A stretch of 47,289 nt of DNA from an uncultured Lentisphaeria bacterium (GTDB taxonomy: Bacteria > Verrucomicrobiota > Lentisphaeria > Victivallales > UBA1829), in contig CAJKAR010000036.1 of assembly GCA_905197955.1 (NCBI GenBank), forward strand, positions 1-47,289. Reading direction: 5' to 3'. Shown here in pieces: positions 8,072 to 15,853 of the stretch (positions are counted from its first letter, which is position 1; each line of letters begins with the position of its first letter). Under the pieces are notes generated by a model. The model ran no database searches. It saw only the letters and a program-made list of their open reading frames with translations, and was not told the DNA's origin. Position numbers and translations under genes: made by a program.

Positions 8072-10081
8072 ATGAACGCAATGAGCAGGGCAATGGTTTT
8101 ATTCCGAGTCTGGGGCGCAGTTCTTCTGATCGGTTCTTCGGCACTTGTGACGGGCGCGGCGGAGACAAAGGAGCGCTTCATCGCCGGAGTCTGCACCCAT
8201 TTCAGCAAGGGAAATTTTCTGAGTTTTTCCGAAGAGGCGCGTCTGATCCGCGAAGCCGGATTCAACTCCATCCGGGATGATGTCCTCTGGCAGGAGTACG
8301 AGTGGCAAAAAGGAAAGCTGCAGATTCCATGGAAGAAACACAAATATATTGAGATGGAGTCACGCATGGGATTTCGTCCGCTTGCGATTCTGAACTGGGG
8401 GCATCCTCAATATGACAACTGGAGATGGCCGAAATCGCCGGAAGCGGTTCAGGCCTTTGCGGAGTTTTGCGGTTTTTTTGCAGCGAACCGGAAGGATCCC
8501 GCACCGCGTCTCTATCAGGTCTGGAACGAGTGGGATGCGCGCACGACCGAGGGGGATGCCCGAAGTTATGCGAAACTTCTGGAAGCGTCATATCGGAAGA
8601 TCAAGGCACACGATCCGGAATCCATTGTTATTTCCAATTCGTTTTGCCAGGGGCCGCGTTCTCTGGAAAAGGCTCTGCAGAGCGGGATTTTGAAGCACTG
8701 CGATGGAATTGCCTATCATGTCTATCCTTCGGAGGCGGAAACACTTTTTCCGGAACGGCAGAGTCCGGAGGCTTACGTGGAACATATCCGGAGCATTCTT
8801 CAACTGGTACGCCGGTATAACGGCGGGAAGGCGAAACCTCTCTATCTGACGGAGACCGGGTGGCCGAATTACGCAAATGCCAAGGGCAACCGTGAGGAGT
8901 GGACCGGGGACTGTATTGCGCGGACCTATCTGCTGATTCGGACTCTGCCCGAGGTTAAAGGTCTCTGGTGGTATCAGTTCCATGACGTCGGATACCGATC
9001 GGAGGCCCGTGAGGCAAATTTCGGGATTCTGCGTGCGGATCTGACGCCGAAAGACGCATATTATTCTTTCCGATCCATTGCAGAGATTGTAAAAAAGGGA
9101 AAATTTCTGGAGAAGCTGAATGTTCCGGATTCCGATCTGATTGCCTTGAAATTCCGTATGCCGGATCGCCGGGATGTGCTGGCTCTCTGGTCGGCTTCGG
9201 AGAACTGTCGATTCCTTGTCACGTTGAAGCGCTCGGGGAAGAGTCCGGAGAAAGTGACCTTCTGCCTTGCCGGGTATGAGAGCCAGATCCGGTCCTGGGG
9301 AGCAAGGGAATGGTTTGAAAAAACGGGAAAAAAGTATTCTCCCGAGGTCCCGTTCAGACCCGATGAGTTTCTGCTTACAGCAGGAGGGAGACCCTGTCTC
9401 GTTCTGGGAAATCTGGATGGCGTGAAAATTGCCCGCATTGACAGAATTTCCGCTCCGCCGATCGCCGTGAAAGGTTTTGCCGGAGTTCTCCCCTCCGGAT
9501 TTGAATTTGTTTCTGCTGACCGGACAGAGCGATGGGTTCCATTCGGAACGGAATACCGTTCCTTGTCCGGGAAAAGTGCTCCGCACTCGCCGAAGGATCT
9601 GGACGCCTCTTTTTGCGTTCGCTGGGGAGAGAAGGGCGTGACCGTGAAGGTTCAGGTTCGTGATGACTCCTTTGTTCCGGGAGAATCCCCGGATTCTCTC
9701 TGGCAGGGAGATAGTGTGCAGATTGCGTTTCAGAATCTGGGGGCGGATGCTCCCCGAAGAAGTTTTTCGGAATATTCACTGGCGCAGACATCGCGCGGAC
9801 CGATTGTGTATCGGGAGAGTTCTCAGCACCGTCGGCAGGCGGTCGGCATTTGCCGCGATGTCGGACTGGAGGTGTGCCGGAGCGGAAACACAACCACATA
9901 CACAGCCACATTTTCATGGTCTCATCTGGAGATGCCGTCGGGAATACCCGATACGCCGATCGGTTTTGCCATTGCCGTAAATGACAACGATGGCGACGGG
10001 CGGAAAGGGGTTCTCTCCTGGGGGGATGCCATTGCCTCCGGCAAAAATCCTGATAAGCTGAAGTGGTTGATTTTGAAATAA
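8072..10081 (+). CDS. Secreted GH-A clan glycosidase with C-terminal CBM9-like domain
   Basis: A 669-residue protein starting with a signal peptide (about residues 1-31, cleavage near GAAET). Residues 34-340 form a clan GH-A (GH39-like) TIM barrel, with predicted acid/base Glu153 in QVWNEWD and nucleophile Glu261 in YLTETGW. A beta-sandwich linker follows (345-450). Residues 505-669 resemble the CBM9-like domain often found at the end of bacterial polysaccharide-degrading enzymes (VTVKVQVRDDSF, WQGDSVQIAF, GFAIAVNDNDGDGRKG). The start follows AAGGAAAAGG. It is the last gene of the operon with the GntR regulator (6199) and a pseudopilin (7317). The polysaccharide target is not evident. The longer frame reading back into the pilin gene was discarded because it lacks the signal peptide at its N-terminus. 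Confidence 0.82.
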   Translation: MNAMSRAMVLFRVWGAVLLIGSSALVTGAAETKERFIAGVCTHFSKGNFLSFSEEARLIREAGFNSIRDDVLWQEYEWQKGKLQIPWKKHKYIEMESRMGFRPLAILNWGHPQYDNWRWPKSPEAVQAFAEFCGFFAANRKDPAPRLYQVWNEWDARTTEGDARSYAKLLEASYRKIKAHDPESIVISNSFCQGPRSLEKALQSGILKHCDGIAYHVYPSEAETLFPERQSPEAYVEHIRSILQLVRRYNGGKAKPLYLTETGWPNYANAKGNREEWTGDCIARTYLLIRTLPEVKGLWWYQFHDVGYRSEAREANFGILRADLTPKDAYYSFRSIAEIVKKGKFLEKLNVPDSDLIALKFRMPDRRDVLALWSASENCRFLVTLKRSGKSPEKVTFCLAGYESQIRSWGAREWFEKTGKKYSPEVPFRPDEFLLTAGGRPCLVLGNLDGVKIARIDRISAPPIAVKGFAGVLPSGFEFVSADRTERWVPFGTEYRSLSGKSAPHSPKDLDASFCVRWGEKGVTVKVQVRDDSFVPGESPDSLWQGDSVQIAFQNLGADAPRRSFSEYSLAQTSRGPIVYRESSQHRRQAVGICRDVGLEVCRSGNTTTYTATFSWSHLEMPSGIPDTPIGFAIAVNDNDGDGRKGVLSWGDAIASGKNPDKLKWLILK

Positions 10082-10088
10082 AAGATAC

Positions 10089-10116
10089 GGGCGGAACGTG
10101 GTAGAGCGTTCCGCCC
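10089..10116 (-). terminator. Intrinsic terminator between convergent genes
   Basis: GGGCGGAACG (10089-10098) pairs perfectly with CGTTCCGCCC (10107-10116) around an 8-nt loop. Read on the minus strand, the stem is followed by a T-rich stretch (CTTTTATTT), so it best terminates the long catabolic operon ending at 10142. It may also stop transcription from the convergent glycosidase gene. Confidence 0.8.
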
Positions 10117-10141
10117 CGTGATGTACATGGAGATCGTCGGA

Positions 10142-10969
10142 TTACTTTCCGGCAAAGATGCGGATCAGACGGGCGGCGTGAGCGGCGCACTCGTCAATGA
10201 TCGGATCGTAGAATTTGTCGATGGGGACAAATTTTCCGTCAAGATCATTCAGTTCTTTCCGGGTGGCTTTCAGATAGGTGTCCATGAATTCGGTTGCGAT
10301 GTTGATTTTCGCGATACCCGCCTGAATGGTCTTGCGGACATCCTCCAGCGGAGTGCCGGAGCCGCCGTGAAGAACCAGCGGGGTTTCCGGCAGACTGTCG
10401 GCGATCTCCCGGCAGCGTTCGATATCGAGTTTCGGCGTGGATTTGTAGTATCCGTGTGCCGTGCCGATTGAGACTGCGAGAGCATCCACGCCGGTCTGTT
10501 TTGCGAATTCATAGGCTTCCTTGACATCGGTCAGCGCGGTTTCATCGCCCTGCGCCACATGTCCGATTTCTCCTTCGACGGAGGCTCCGAACGATTTCGC
10601 GTATTCCACGCAGAAGTGGGTGATGCGCACATTTTCATCGAACGGGAGCCGGGAACCGTCGTACATGACCGAGGTATATCCCCAGGCGAGAGCATCTTTG
10701 ACCTGTCCGACATTGTCCCCGTGGTCGAGATGCAGCGCCACCGGCTGGTTCGAGCGGTGCGCCAGACGGATCAGCATTCCGGCAAGATCATACGCCTTGT
10801 TCGAATTGAAGAGGCGCATGTAGAGCTGAATGATGACGGGTGATTTTTCCGCTTCCGCCGCTTTGAGGACTGCGGCGGCGGTTTCATAATTTGCAATGTT
10901 GAATGCTCCCACGGCGCGCTTTTCCTTGCGCGCCTGGATGAGCATTTCCTTCATGTTGACGAGTGCCAT
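10142..10969 (-). CDS. Class II (zinc) ketose-bisphosphate aldolase
   Basis: A 275-residue cytoplasmic aldolase of the class II fructose-/tagatose-bisphosphate family. Visible landmarks are Asp82-His83 in HLDHGD, YTSVMYDGS (98-106), VEGEIG (131-136), zinc ligand His172 in GTAHGYY, zinc ligand His201 in VLHGGSG, and the phosphate-binding KINIATE near 221-227. It would cleave a phosphorylated ketose to dihydroxyacetone phosphate and an aldehyde. The family includes FbaA, GatY/KbaY and IolJ (2-deoxy-5-keto-gluconate-6-phosphate aldolase), and sequence alone does not decide between them. It is the last gene of a seven-gene operon, 15 nt after the Fe-S protein gene, and the presence of IolB-like and PfkB proteins makes an IolJ-like role one option. 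A terminator follows at 10089-10116. Confidence 0.88.
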   Translation of the reverse strand: MALVNMKEMLIQARKEKRAVGAFNIANYETAAAVLKAAEAEKSPVIIQLYMRLFNSNKAYDLAGMLIRLAHRSNQPVALHLDHGDNVGQVKDALAWGYTSVMYDGSRLPFDENVRITHFCVEYAKSFGASVEGEIGHVAQGDETALTDVKEAYEFAKQTGVDALAVSIGTAHGYYKSTPKLDIERCREIADSLPETPLVLHGGSGTPLEDVRKTIQAGIAKINIATEFMDTYLKATRKELNDLDGKFVPIDKFYDPIIDECAAHAARLIRIFAGK

Positions 10970-10984
10970 GGACCGCCTCCTCTG

Positions 10985-12019
10985 TCAGATATTTTCCGCA
11001 GCGAGCTCTTCGAGTGTTTTCACGTTGAGCTTCGTGTATTTGGAAAGGAAGATCTTCGTATACGGAGAGGCAACGACGATGACATCCTTAGCTGGATCGT
11101 CTGCACGTTCTTCGATGTATTTTGCGAGTTTCTCCACAATCCCTTCGCAGATTTTCGGAAGCACAACTGCGCCTTCGCCGCAGGTATAGGATTCCTCGTT
11201 GTTGGTTCCGAACGGCTTGATCTCCGCCTTCATATCGGCGAGGAGAGCGCGCGGGAACTTGTAGTTGTCATTGTAGTTCTTGAGAAAGTCGCTTTCGAGG
11301 TAGTAGACCTCTCCGGCTTTCTTGAACTTCAGCTTGAGGCTCCGGAGGTATTCGGAGGTGTGCATGACCTTGGCGGAGAGCTTGATTCCGAACTCCTTGT
11401 AGTCGTTTGCGAGCGCGTCATAGGCGGCCGGGTTGGATACAACAAGGATTTTCGCCTTGCTGTCCTTGATGACTTTGGCGAACTTTTCCGCGGCGGCTTT
11501 GGCTTCCGTCGGGAATCCGAGGATCTTGAGTGCCTTGCCGATGCATCCGCCGGTGACGGTCTGATAGGGTACCTTTGCTTTCTTCATGATTTTGTCGAAG
11601 GCCTTTGCCACGGTTTTGGCTTCCGCCGTGTAGGAGTCTTCGAAATAGAGGACATCGCCGGAGCCTTTGACGGTCCATTTTTCGCTTTTCTTGAGTTCCG
11701 CGGCAATGTTCTTGACGTATTCCGGAGCGAATCCTGCCTGAACAACGTCGGTACGGGCTGCGATGTTGAGTCCGTTCTCATCGAAGTGGCTGACGCAGTG
11801 ATAACGGCATGCAGCACTGAGATCGGAACGGTAAAGCGTGTCGATAAAGTCCTTGTTTGCAAGCTGTTCCGGATGCATGGTCACGCCGTAGATCATGGCA
11901 GCGCGGACGCGCGGAGTGTCCGCTTCCGTGAACATGACGTTGCCGATTCCGGAAAGATGACGGCACATGAAGCAGAAACGGCAGTTCTTGATAGCATCTG
12001 TATACTTGTCGATATTCAT
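10985..12019 (-). CDS. Fe-S electron-transfer partner of FAD-linked oxidase (GlcF-like)
   Basis: A 344-residue protein with an N-terminal cysteine-rich segment, Cys13-x2-Cys16-x2-Cys19, followed by Cys71-x3-Cys75, then two alpha/beta repeats resembling degenerate CCG (heterodisulfide-reductase) domains (GGCIGKALKILGF at about 179; CGEGAVVLPKICEGIVEKL near 280). GlcF/GlpC-type proteins usually carry two full four-cysteine clusters. Here the fourth cysteine of the first motif and part of the second are missing, so cluster content is probably reduced. It starts 2 nt after the stop of the FAD-oxidase gene, which strongly suggests a two-subunit dehydrogenase passing electrons to quinone or another carrier. 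Confidence is good for the pairing and lower for cofactor number. Confidence 0.7.
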   Translation of the reverse strand: MNIDKYTDAIKNCRFCFMCRHLSGIGNVMFTEADTPRVRAAMIYGVTMHPEQLANKDFIDTLYRSDLSAACRYHCVSHFDENGLNIAARTDVVQAGFAPEYVKNIAAELKKSEKWTVKGSGDVLYFEDSYTAEAKTVAKAFDKIMKKAKVPYQTVTGGCIGKALKILGFPTEAKAAAEKFAKVIKDSKAKILVVSNPAAYDALANDYKEFGIKLSAKVMHTSEYLRSLKLKFKKAGEVYYLESDFLKNYNDNYKFPRALLADMKAEIKPFGTNNEESYTCGEGAVVLPKICEGIVEKLAKYIEERADDPAKDVIVVASPYTKIFLSKYTKLNVKTLEELAAENI

Positions 12020-12021
12020 GA

Positions 12022-13476
12022 TCAGACTCCTTTGAAACCTAATTTGCCGGGGTTCATAATATTGTTCGGATCGAGCTGTCTCTTGATGCCTTCGAGCACC
12101 GGCATTGCGGGCCCGTAGAGCTCTTTCATCAGACGGCCGAGTTTGAGTCCGACGCCGTGATGCTCGTTGATGACTCCTCCGTTCGCAATCGCCGCGCGGA
12201 TCGCCATATCCCAGACCTTGTTGTAGAGAGCTGCTGCTTCACGCGGATCCTTCGGCACATACTCCTCTTCAAAGATGAAGCGGGCGTAAAGCATGCATCC
12301 CCATTCATACCAGTGCGAGAAGTGACCGATGAAGCGCGCCTGCGGGAAGTTCTCGTTGACGACTTTTTTCATCGCCCAGTAGACCTTTTCGATGTTGGAG
12401 AAGGTCGCCACCGTATCGAGCGTTCCGAACGCCTGCGGCATGTGGAACATGAACGGCGGATAGAAGAATTTGTACTTGTTCTCCCACCAGAGATCGCCGC
12501 CTTTGCTGCCGAGGTCTTTGCCCTTGAATTTCTTTTCCATGATTTCGCGGGCGTATCTCATCTGGCATTCGACGATATCCTTTCTTCCGTCGAATCCGAA
12601 GACCAGGTAGGCACCCTTGTCGAGTTCCATGCCGAAGACTTTGCGGACATGATGGATCGTTTCCTCCTCATCGTAGAGGCGGACCGCACAGGGCTGAAGT
12701 CTGCTGCGCATCAGTTCTGCTCCGGCGCTCATTGCGGTGTGGAAGTCCTTGAAGATGTAGGCGCGGAACTCGCGGGCTTCCGGCTGCGGATGCACTTTGA
12801 GAGTCACTTCCGTGATGATTCCGAGTGTTCCCTCGCTGCCGAGGAACAGCATCGTGAGATCCGGTCCGGACGCATGGCGCGGAACGGGGAGGGTGCGGAT
12901 GATTTCGCCTGTCGGTGTGACCACTTCCATGGACATGACCATATCTTCAATTTTGCCGTATTTGGTGGAAAGCACGCCGGTTCCGCGGTGCGCAAGGAAT
13001 CCGCCGATCGTCGCGCAGGCGATGGAAGCGGGCAGATGCATGGTGGAATAGCCTTCCTTATTGCAGCGCCATTCGAGATGACGGGCGATCATACCGGTCT
13101 GACATGTAACTGTAAGTGCTTCCTTGTCAATGCCTTTGAACTTGTTCATGCGCTTCATGTCGATGATGATTCCGCCGTAGACGGGAAGCGCGCCGCCCTG
13201 AGATCCCGAACCGCCGCCCCACGGCACAACCGGGATGCGGTAGTGATTGGCAACCTTCACGACTTTTGCAATTTCTTCGGTGCTGCCGGGATGGATGATG
13301 AAATCCGGTTTCGGCGTTTCCATTCCGCGGTCGTGCCACATTTCGGGAATCCAGTAATAGTCGATCGAGTGACCGAACTTGTCGGCGTCACGGGTGCAGA
13401 CATTGTCGTCACCGACGATGTCCGTAAGCTCCGTGCGGATCATTTCATACATGTAGCTGTCTTTCGAGACTAACAT
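12022..13476 (-). CDS. FAD-linked 2-hydroxyacid oxidase/dehydrogenase (GlcD-like)
   Basis: A 484-residue flavoprotein of the VAO/PCMH family that includes glycolate oxidase GlcD and D-lactate dehydrogenases. The FAD-binding N-terminal domain shows VVPWGGGSGSQGG (about 93-105), GIIIDMKRMN, and GFLAHRGTGVLSTKYG with GTLGIITEVTLKVHPQ further on. The C-terminal domain ends with the typical GGVINEHHGVGLKLGRLM. The start is well supported by GGAGG 6 nt upstream. It lies 41 nt after the FGGY kinase and is followed by its likely Fe-S partner. In this operon it would oxidise a 2-hydroxyacid such as glycolate or lactate derived from the aldehyde left by aldol cleavage, or the sugar acid itself. The exact substrate is unknown. 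Confidence 0.85.
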   Translation of the reverse strand: MLVSKDSYMYEMIRTELTDIVGDDNVCTRDADKFGHSIDYYWIPEMWHDRGMETPKPDFIIHPGSTEEIAKVVKVANHYRIPVVPWGGGSGSQGGALPVYGGIIIDMKRMNKFKGIDKEALTVTCQTGMIARHLEWRCNKEGYSTMHLPASIACATIGGFLAHRGTGVLSTKYGKIEDMVMSMEVVTPTGEIIRTLPVPRHASGPDLTMLFLGSEGTLGIITEVTLKVHPQPEAREFRAYIFKDFHTAMSAGAELMRSRLQPCAVRLYDEEETIHHVRKVFGMELDKGAYLVFGFDGRKDIVECQMRYAREIMEKKFKGKDLGSKGGDLWWENKYKFFYPPFMFHMPQAFGTLDTVATFSNIEKVYWAMKKVVNENFPQARFIGHFSHWYEWGCMLYARFIFEEEYVPKDPREAAALYNKVWDMAIRAAIANGGVINEHHGVGLKLGRLMKELYGPAMPVLEGIKRQLDPNNIMNPGKLGFKGV

Positions 13477-13517
13477 TTTGTCCTCCGTTTTGTTGGATAT
13501 ATCTCGTTGAAAATCAT

Positions 13518-15026
13518 TCAGTTGTGATCTGCGTAAATCGGTGCGAGCGCATCATGGATTCTCCGGTATTTCCGGAAGAGTCCCGCATACTGCTCCGCCA
13601 TTGCCGGATCGGGAGTCAGTTCCCGGTCGATTCTCAGGCATTTGCGTACAGCATCCGCGCTGTTTTCGAAGAGCCCGATTCCTGTTCCCGCCAGCAGCGC
13701 GCTTCCGAACGAGGCATCGCCTGGACTCGAAACCTGCACCGGCAGATTGAACACATTGCAGACAATTTCGCTCCAGAGACGGCTTCTCGCTCCGCCGCCG
13801 ATCAGAAAGATCCGTTTTACCGGAAGTTTCATCAGTTCGATCACACCGTAGCAGTCGAGGAGAGAAAACGCCACCCCCTCCAGCAGTGCCCGCATGAAGT
13901 CTCCTTTCGTCGAGGAGATCGCCATTCCGGTGAAACTGCCGCGGAGATTCGCATCCCAGTACGGCGAACGCTCTCCCTGAAGATAGGGATGGAAAAACAT
14001 TCCATTCGCTCCGACCGGGGATTTCGCCGCCTGTTGATCCATTAGTTCAAATGCTTTGGTTCCAATACGTTGCGCTTCTATTTTTTCCGCATCGCAGAAG
14101 AGGTCGCGGAACCATCTCTGGCAGAGTGCCGCCGCGTTCGTGGCGGAGACCGTATACCACATTCCCGGGATCACATGGGAGTAGGTTAATGTGGTCTGAT
14201 AGGGATGCGCTTCCGCCGTCATGACGTTGACATTCCCTGCTGTTGCCAGTTTGACAATGCAGTCGCCCGGTTCAATGGCTCCGGCTCCGTAGTCTTCCAC
14301 TGCGGAGTCGGATGTCCCGCAGACGACCGGAGTTCCTTCGGGAATCCCCGTATCCGCCGCCGCTTTCGCTGTGACTTTGCCGAGCAGATCGGTCGGTTTG
14401 ACGAGTTCCGGCAGCGCGGCAGGATCAATTCCCGCCAGTTGAGCCAGCTCCTCCGACCATTTCTGATGGGGCATGTCGTAGAAGAGTGTTCCCTGTGCTT
14501 CGATGTAATCCGTTGCTGCCAAACCTGTTACAAGATAGCGGACATAGTCCTTGACAAAGAGAATGTGCTTTGTTTTTTTGAGGATTTCCGGTTCGTTGTT
14601 TTTGAGCCACATCATCTGCGGCAGGGTCCAGGTGGGACTCGGCATCTGGTAGGCTGTGCGGAAGATGGTATCCAAGTGATTCTCTTTCAAATAGATACAC
14701 TCTTTGACACTGCGCTGATCGGTCCACATGATGGTTCTGCGGATGGGTTTCATGTTCTCATCCATCAGAACCGCGTTGTGGGTGGAGCCGTCAAAGGAGA
14801 CGGCTTTGATGGCGGAAAAGTCCACACCTTTGTTTCGCACTTTTGCAAGTGCTTCACACATAGCGGGATACCAGTCGTCCGGATCTTGTTCGGACCATCC
14901 CTGGTGCTCGTAGTGCGTGGTGTATTCCACCGAAGCCTCGCCGAGGATGACTCCGGTCCCGTCGATTGCCGTGACCTTGCAGCCGCCCGATCCGAAGTCG
15001 ATTCCGAGCAGTACGATTCCGTTCAT
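13518..15026 (-). CDS. FGGY-family carbohydrate kinase (xylulokinase-like)
   Basis: A 502-residue sugar kinase of the actin-fold FGGY family. The N-terminal phosphate loop GIDFGSGGCK (8-17), substrate segment WTDQR (101-105) with Asp103, catalytic aspartate Asp240 in CGTSDSAVEDYGAG, and ATP-site LIGGGARSRLWSEI with DASFGSALLAG near the C-terminus are all visible. Length and motifs are closest to xylulokinases. It overlaps nearly end to end with the IolB-like gene (2 nt gap), so both are co-translated. It would phosphorylate a ketose in the cytoplasm, probably the product of the neighbouring FucI-like isomerase. D-xylulose is the default guess, but L-fuculose or D-ribulose are also compatible with the family. 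Confidence 0.88.
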   Translation of the reverse strand: MNGIVLLGIDFGSGGCKVTAIDGTGVILGEASVEYTTHYEHQGWSEQDPDDWYPAMCEALAKVRNKGVDFSAIKAVSFDGSTHNAVLMDENMKPIRRTIMWTDQRSVKECIYLKENHLDTIFRTAYQMPSPTWTLPQMMWLKNNEPEILKKTKHILFVKDYVRYLVTGLAATDYIEAQGTLFYDMPHQKWSEELAQLAGIDPAALPELVKPTDLLGKVTAKAAADTGIPEGTPVVCGTSDSAVEDYGAGAIEPGDCIVKLATAGNVNVMTAEAHPYQTTLTYSHVIPGMWYTVSATNAAALCQRWFRDLFCDAEKIEAQRIGTKAFELMDQQAAKSPVGANGMFFHPYLQGERSPYWDANLRGSFTGMAISSTKGDFMRALLEGVAFSLLDCYGVIELMKLPVKRIFLIGGGARSRLWSEIVCNVFNLPVQVSSPGDASFGSALLAGTGIGLFENSADAVRKCLRIDRELTPDPAMAEQYAGLFRKYRRIHDALAPIYADHN

Positions 15027-15028
15027 CC

Positions 15029-15829
15029 TTATTTCACCCAGCTGTGCTGCGGATCTTTCGAGGAGATGAGTCCGCGGTTGACTTTTCCGGTCATGGTCCA
15101 GAGATAGTACATCTGATAGCCCGGCGCGCCGCAGAGCGGATGATAGCCTTCGGCGATCGCGACCGTGTCATTGTTTTTGACGGTGTAGGTTTCGTCGATG
15201 GAGCCGTCCGGCTGATAGACCTTCTGGATTCCGAAGCCCTGCGGGGGATCGAAGCGGTAGAAATAGGTTTCCTCCATGTCGATCTCCTCGGGGAGATTGT
15301 CGATGTCGTGACGGTGCGGGGGATAGCCGGACCAGTTGCCGGAGGGGATCAGGCCTTCGCCGATGTAGAAGTGTTCGGAATCGAACTTTTCATCGAGCAT
15401 GATGGTCGCCTGACGGGTGAAGTTGTCGCGTCCGAGCGAGATGGTGCGGGTCTGTTCCGGTGTGATGACGGTCGGTTTTGCGGTGTCGCGGCTCGCGGGG
15501 GAGGCGTTGTACGCAATATCGACATCGGTGAGAGCGGTGATCTCGTATTCGGTTTTCCAGGGAAGATAGACCGTGTGCGGTTTGCCGTCGAAGACGTTTT
15601 TGCGTCCGCCGACCTCGTCAAACTGGAACTCTTTGCCTTTCACCGCGCATTTGCCGCCGAGAAGGACAAGTGCCACTTCGAAATTCCCGGTCGAAGACTT
15701 GTAGCTGGTTCCGGCCTTGAGCTGAATAATTCCGAATTCGGTGAGTTTCATATTGTATTCGCCGAGGTCGAACACTTTGTTGTACCCCTGTTCGGGGGCG
15801 AGATGGATCAGAAGTTTGTCGCTGCTCAT
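15029..15829 (-). CDS. IolB-like cupin isomerase (5-deoxy-glucuronate isomerase family)
   Basis: A 266-residue double-cupin protein matching the IolB/KduI group. The metal site is probably His172 and His174 in YPPHRHD, Glu187 in EEIDMEETYFYRF, and His230 in EGYHPLCGAPGYQMYYLW. In the inositol pathway IolB converts 5-deoxy-glucuronate to 2-deoxy-5-keto-gluconate. Here the inositol dehydrogenase, dehydratase and ring-opening hydrolase (IolG, IolE, IolD) are absent, while a PfkB kinase and a class II aldolase (the IolC and IolJ folds) are in the same operon. The enzyme may therefore isomerise a different aldose-like substrate. It starts 24 nt after the FucI-like gene. The family assignment is firm and the reaction is not. 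Confidence 0.82.
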   Translation of the reverse strand: MSSDKLLIHLAPEQGYNKVFDLGEYNMKLTEFGIIQLKAGTSYKSSTGNFEVALVLLGGKCAVKGKEFQFDEVGGRKNVFDGKPHTVYLPWKTEYEITALTDVDIAYNASPASRDTAKPTVITPEQTRTISLGRDNFTRQATIMLDEKFDSEHFYIGEGLIPSGNWSGYPPHRHDIDNLPEEIDMEETYFYRFDPPQGFGIQKVYQPDGSIDETYTVKNNDTVAIAEGYHPLCGAPGYQMYYLWTMTGKVNRGLISSKDPQHSWVK

Positions 15830-15853
15830 GAGAGATGGCTCCTTTGGGTTAAT

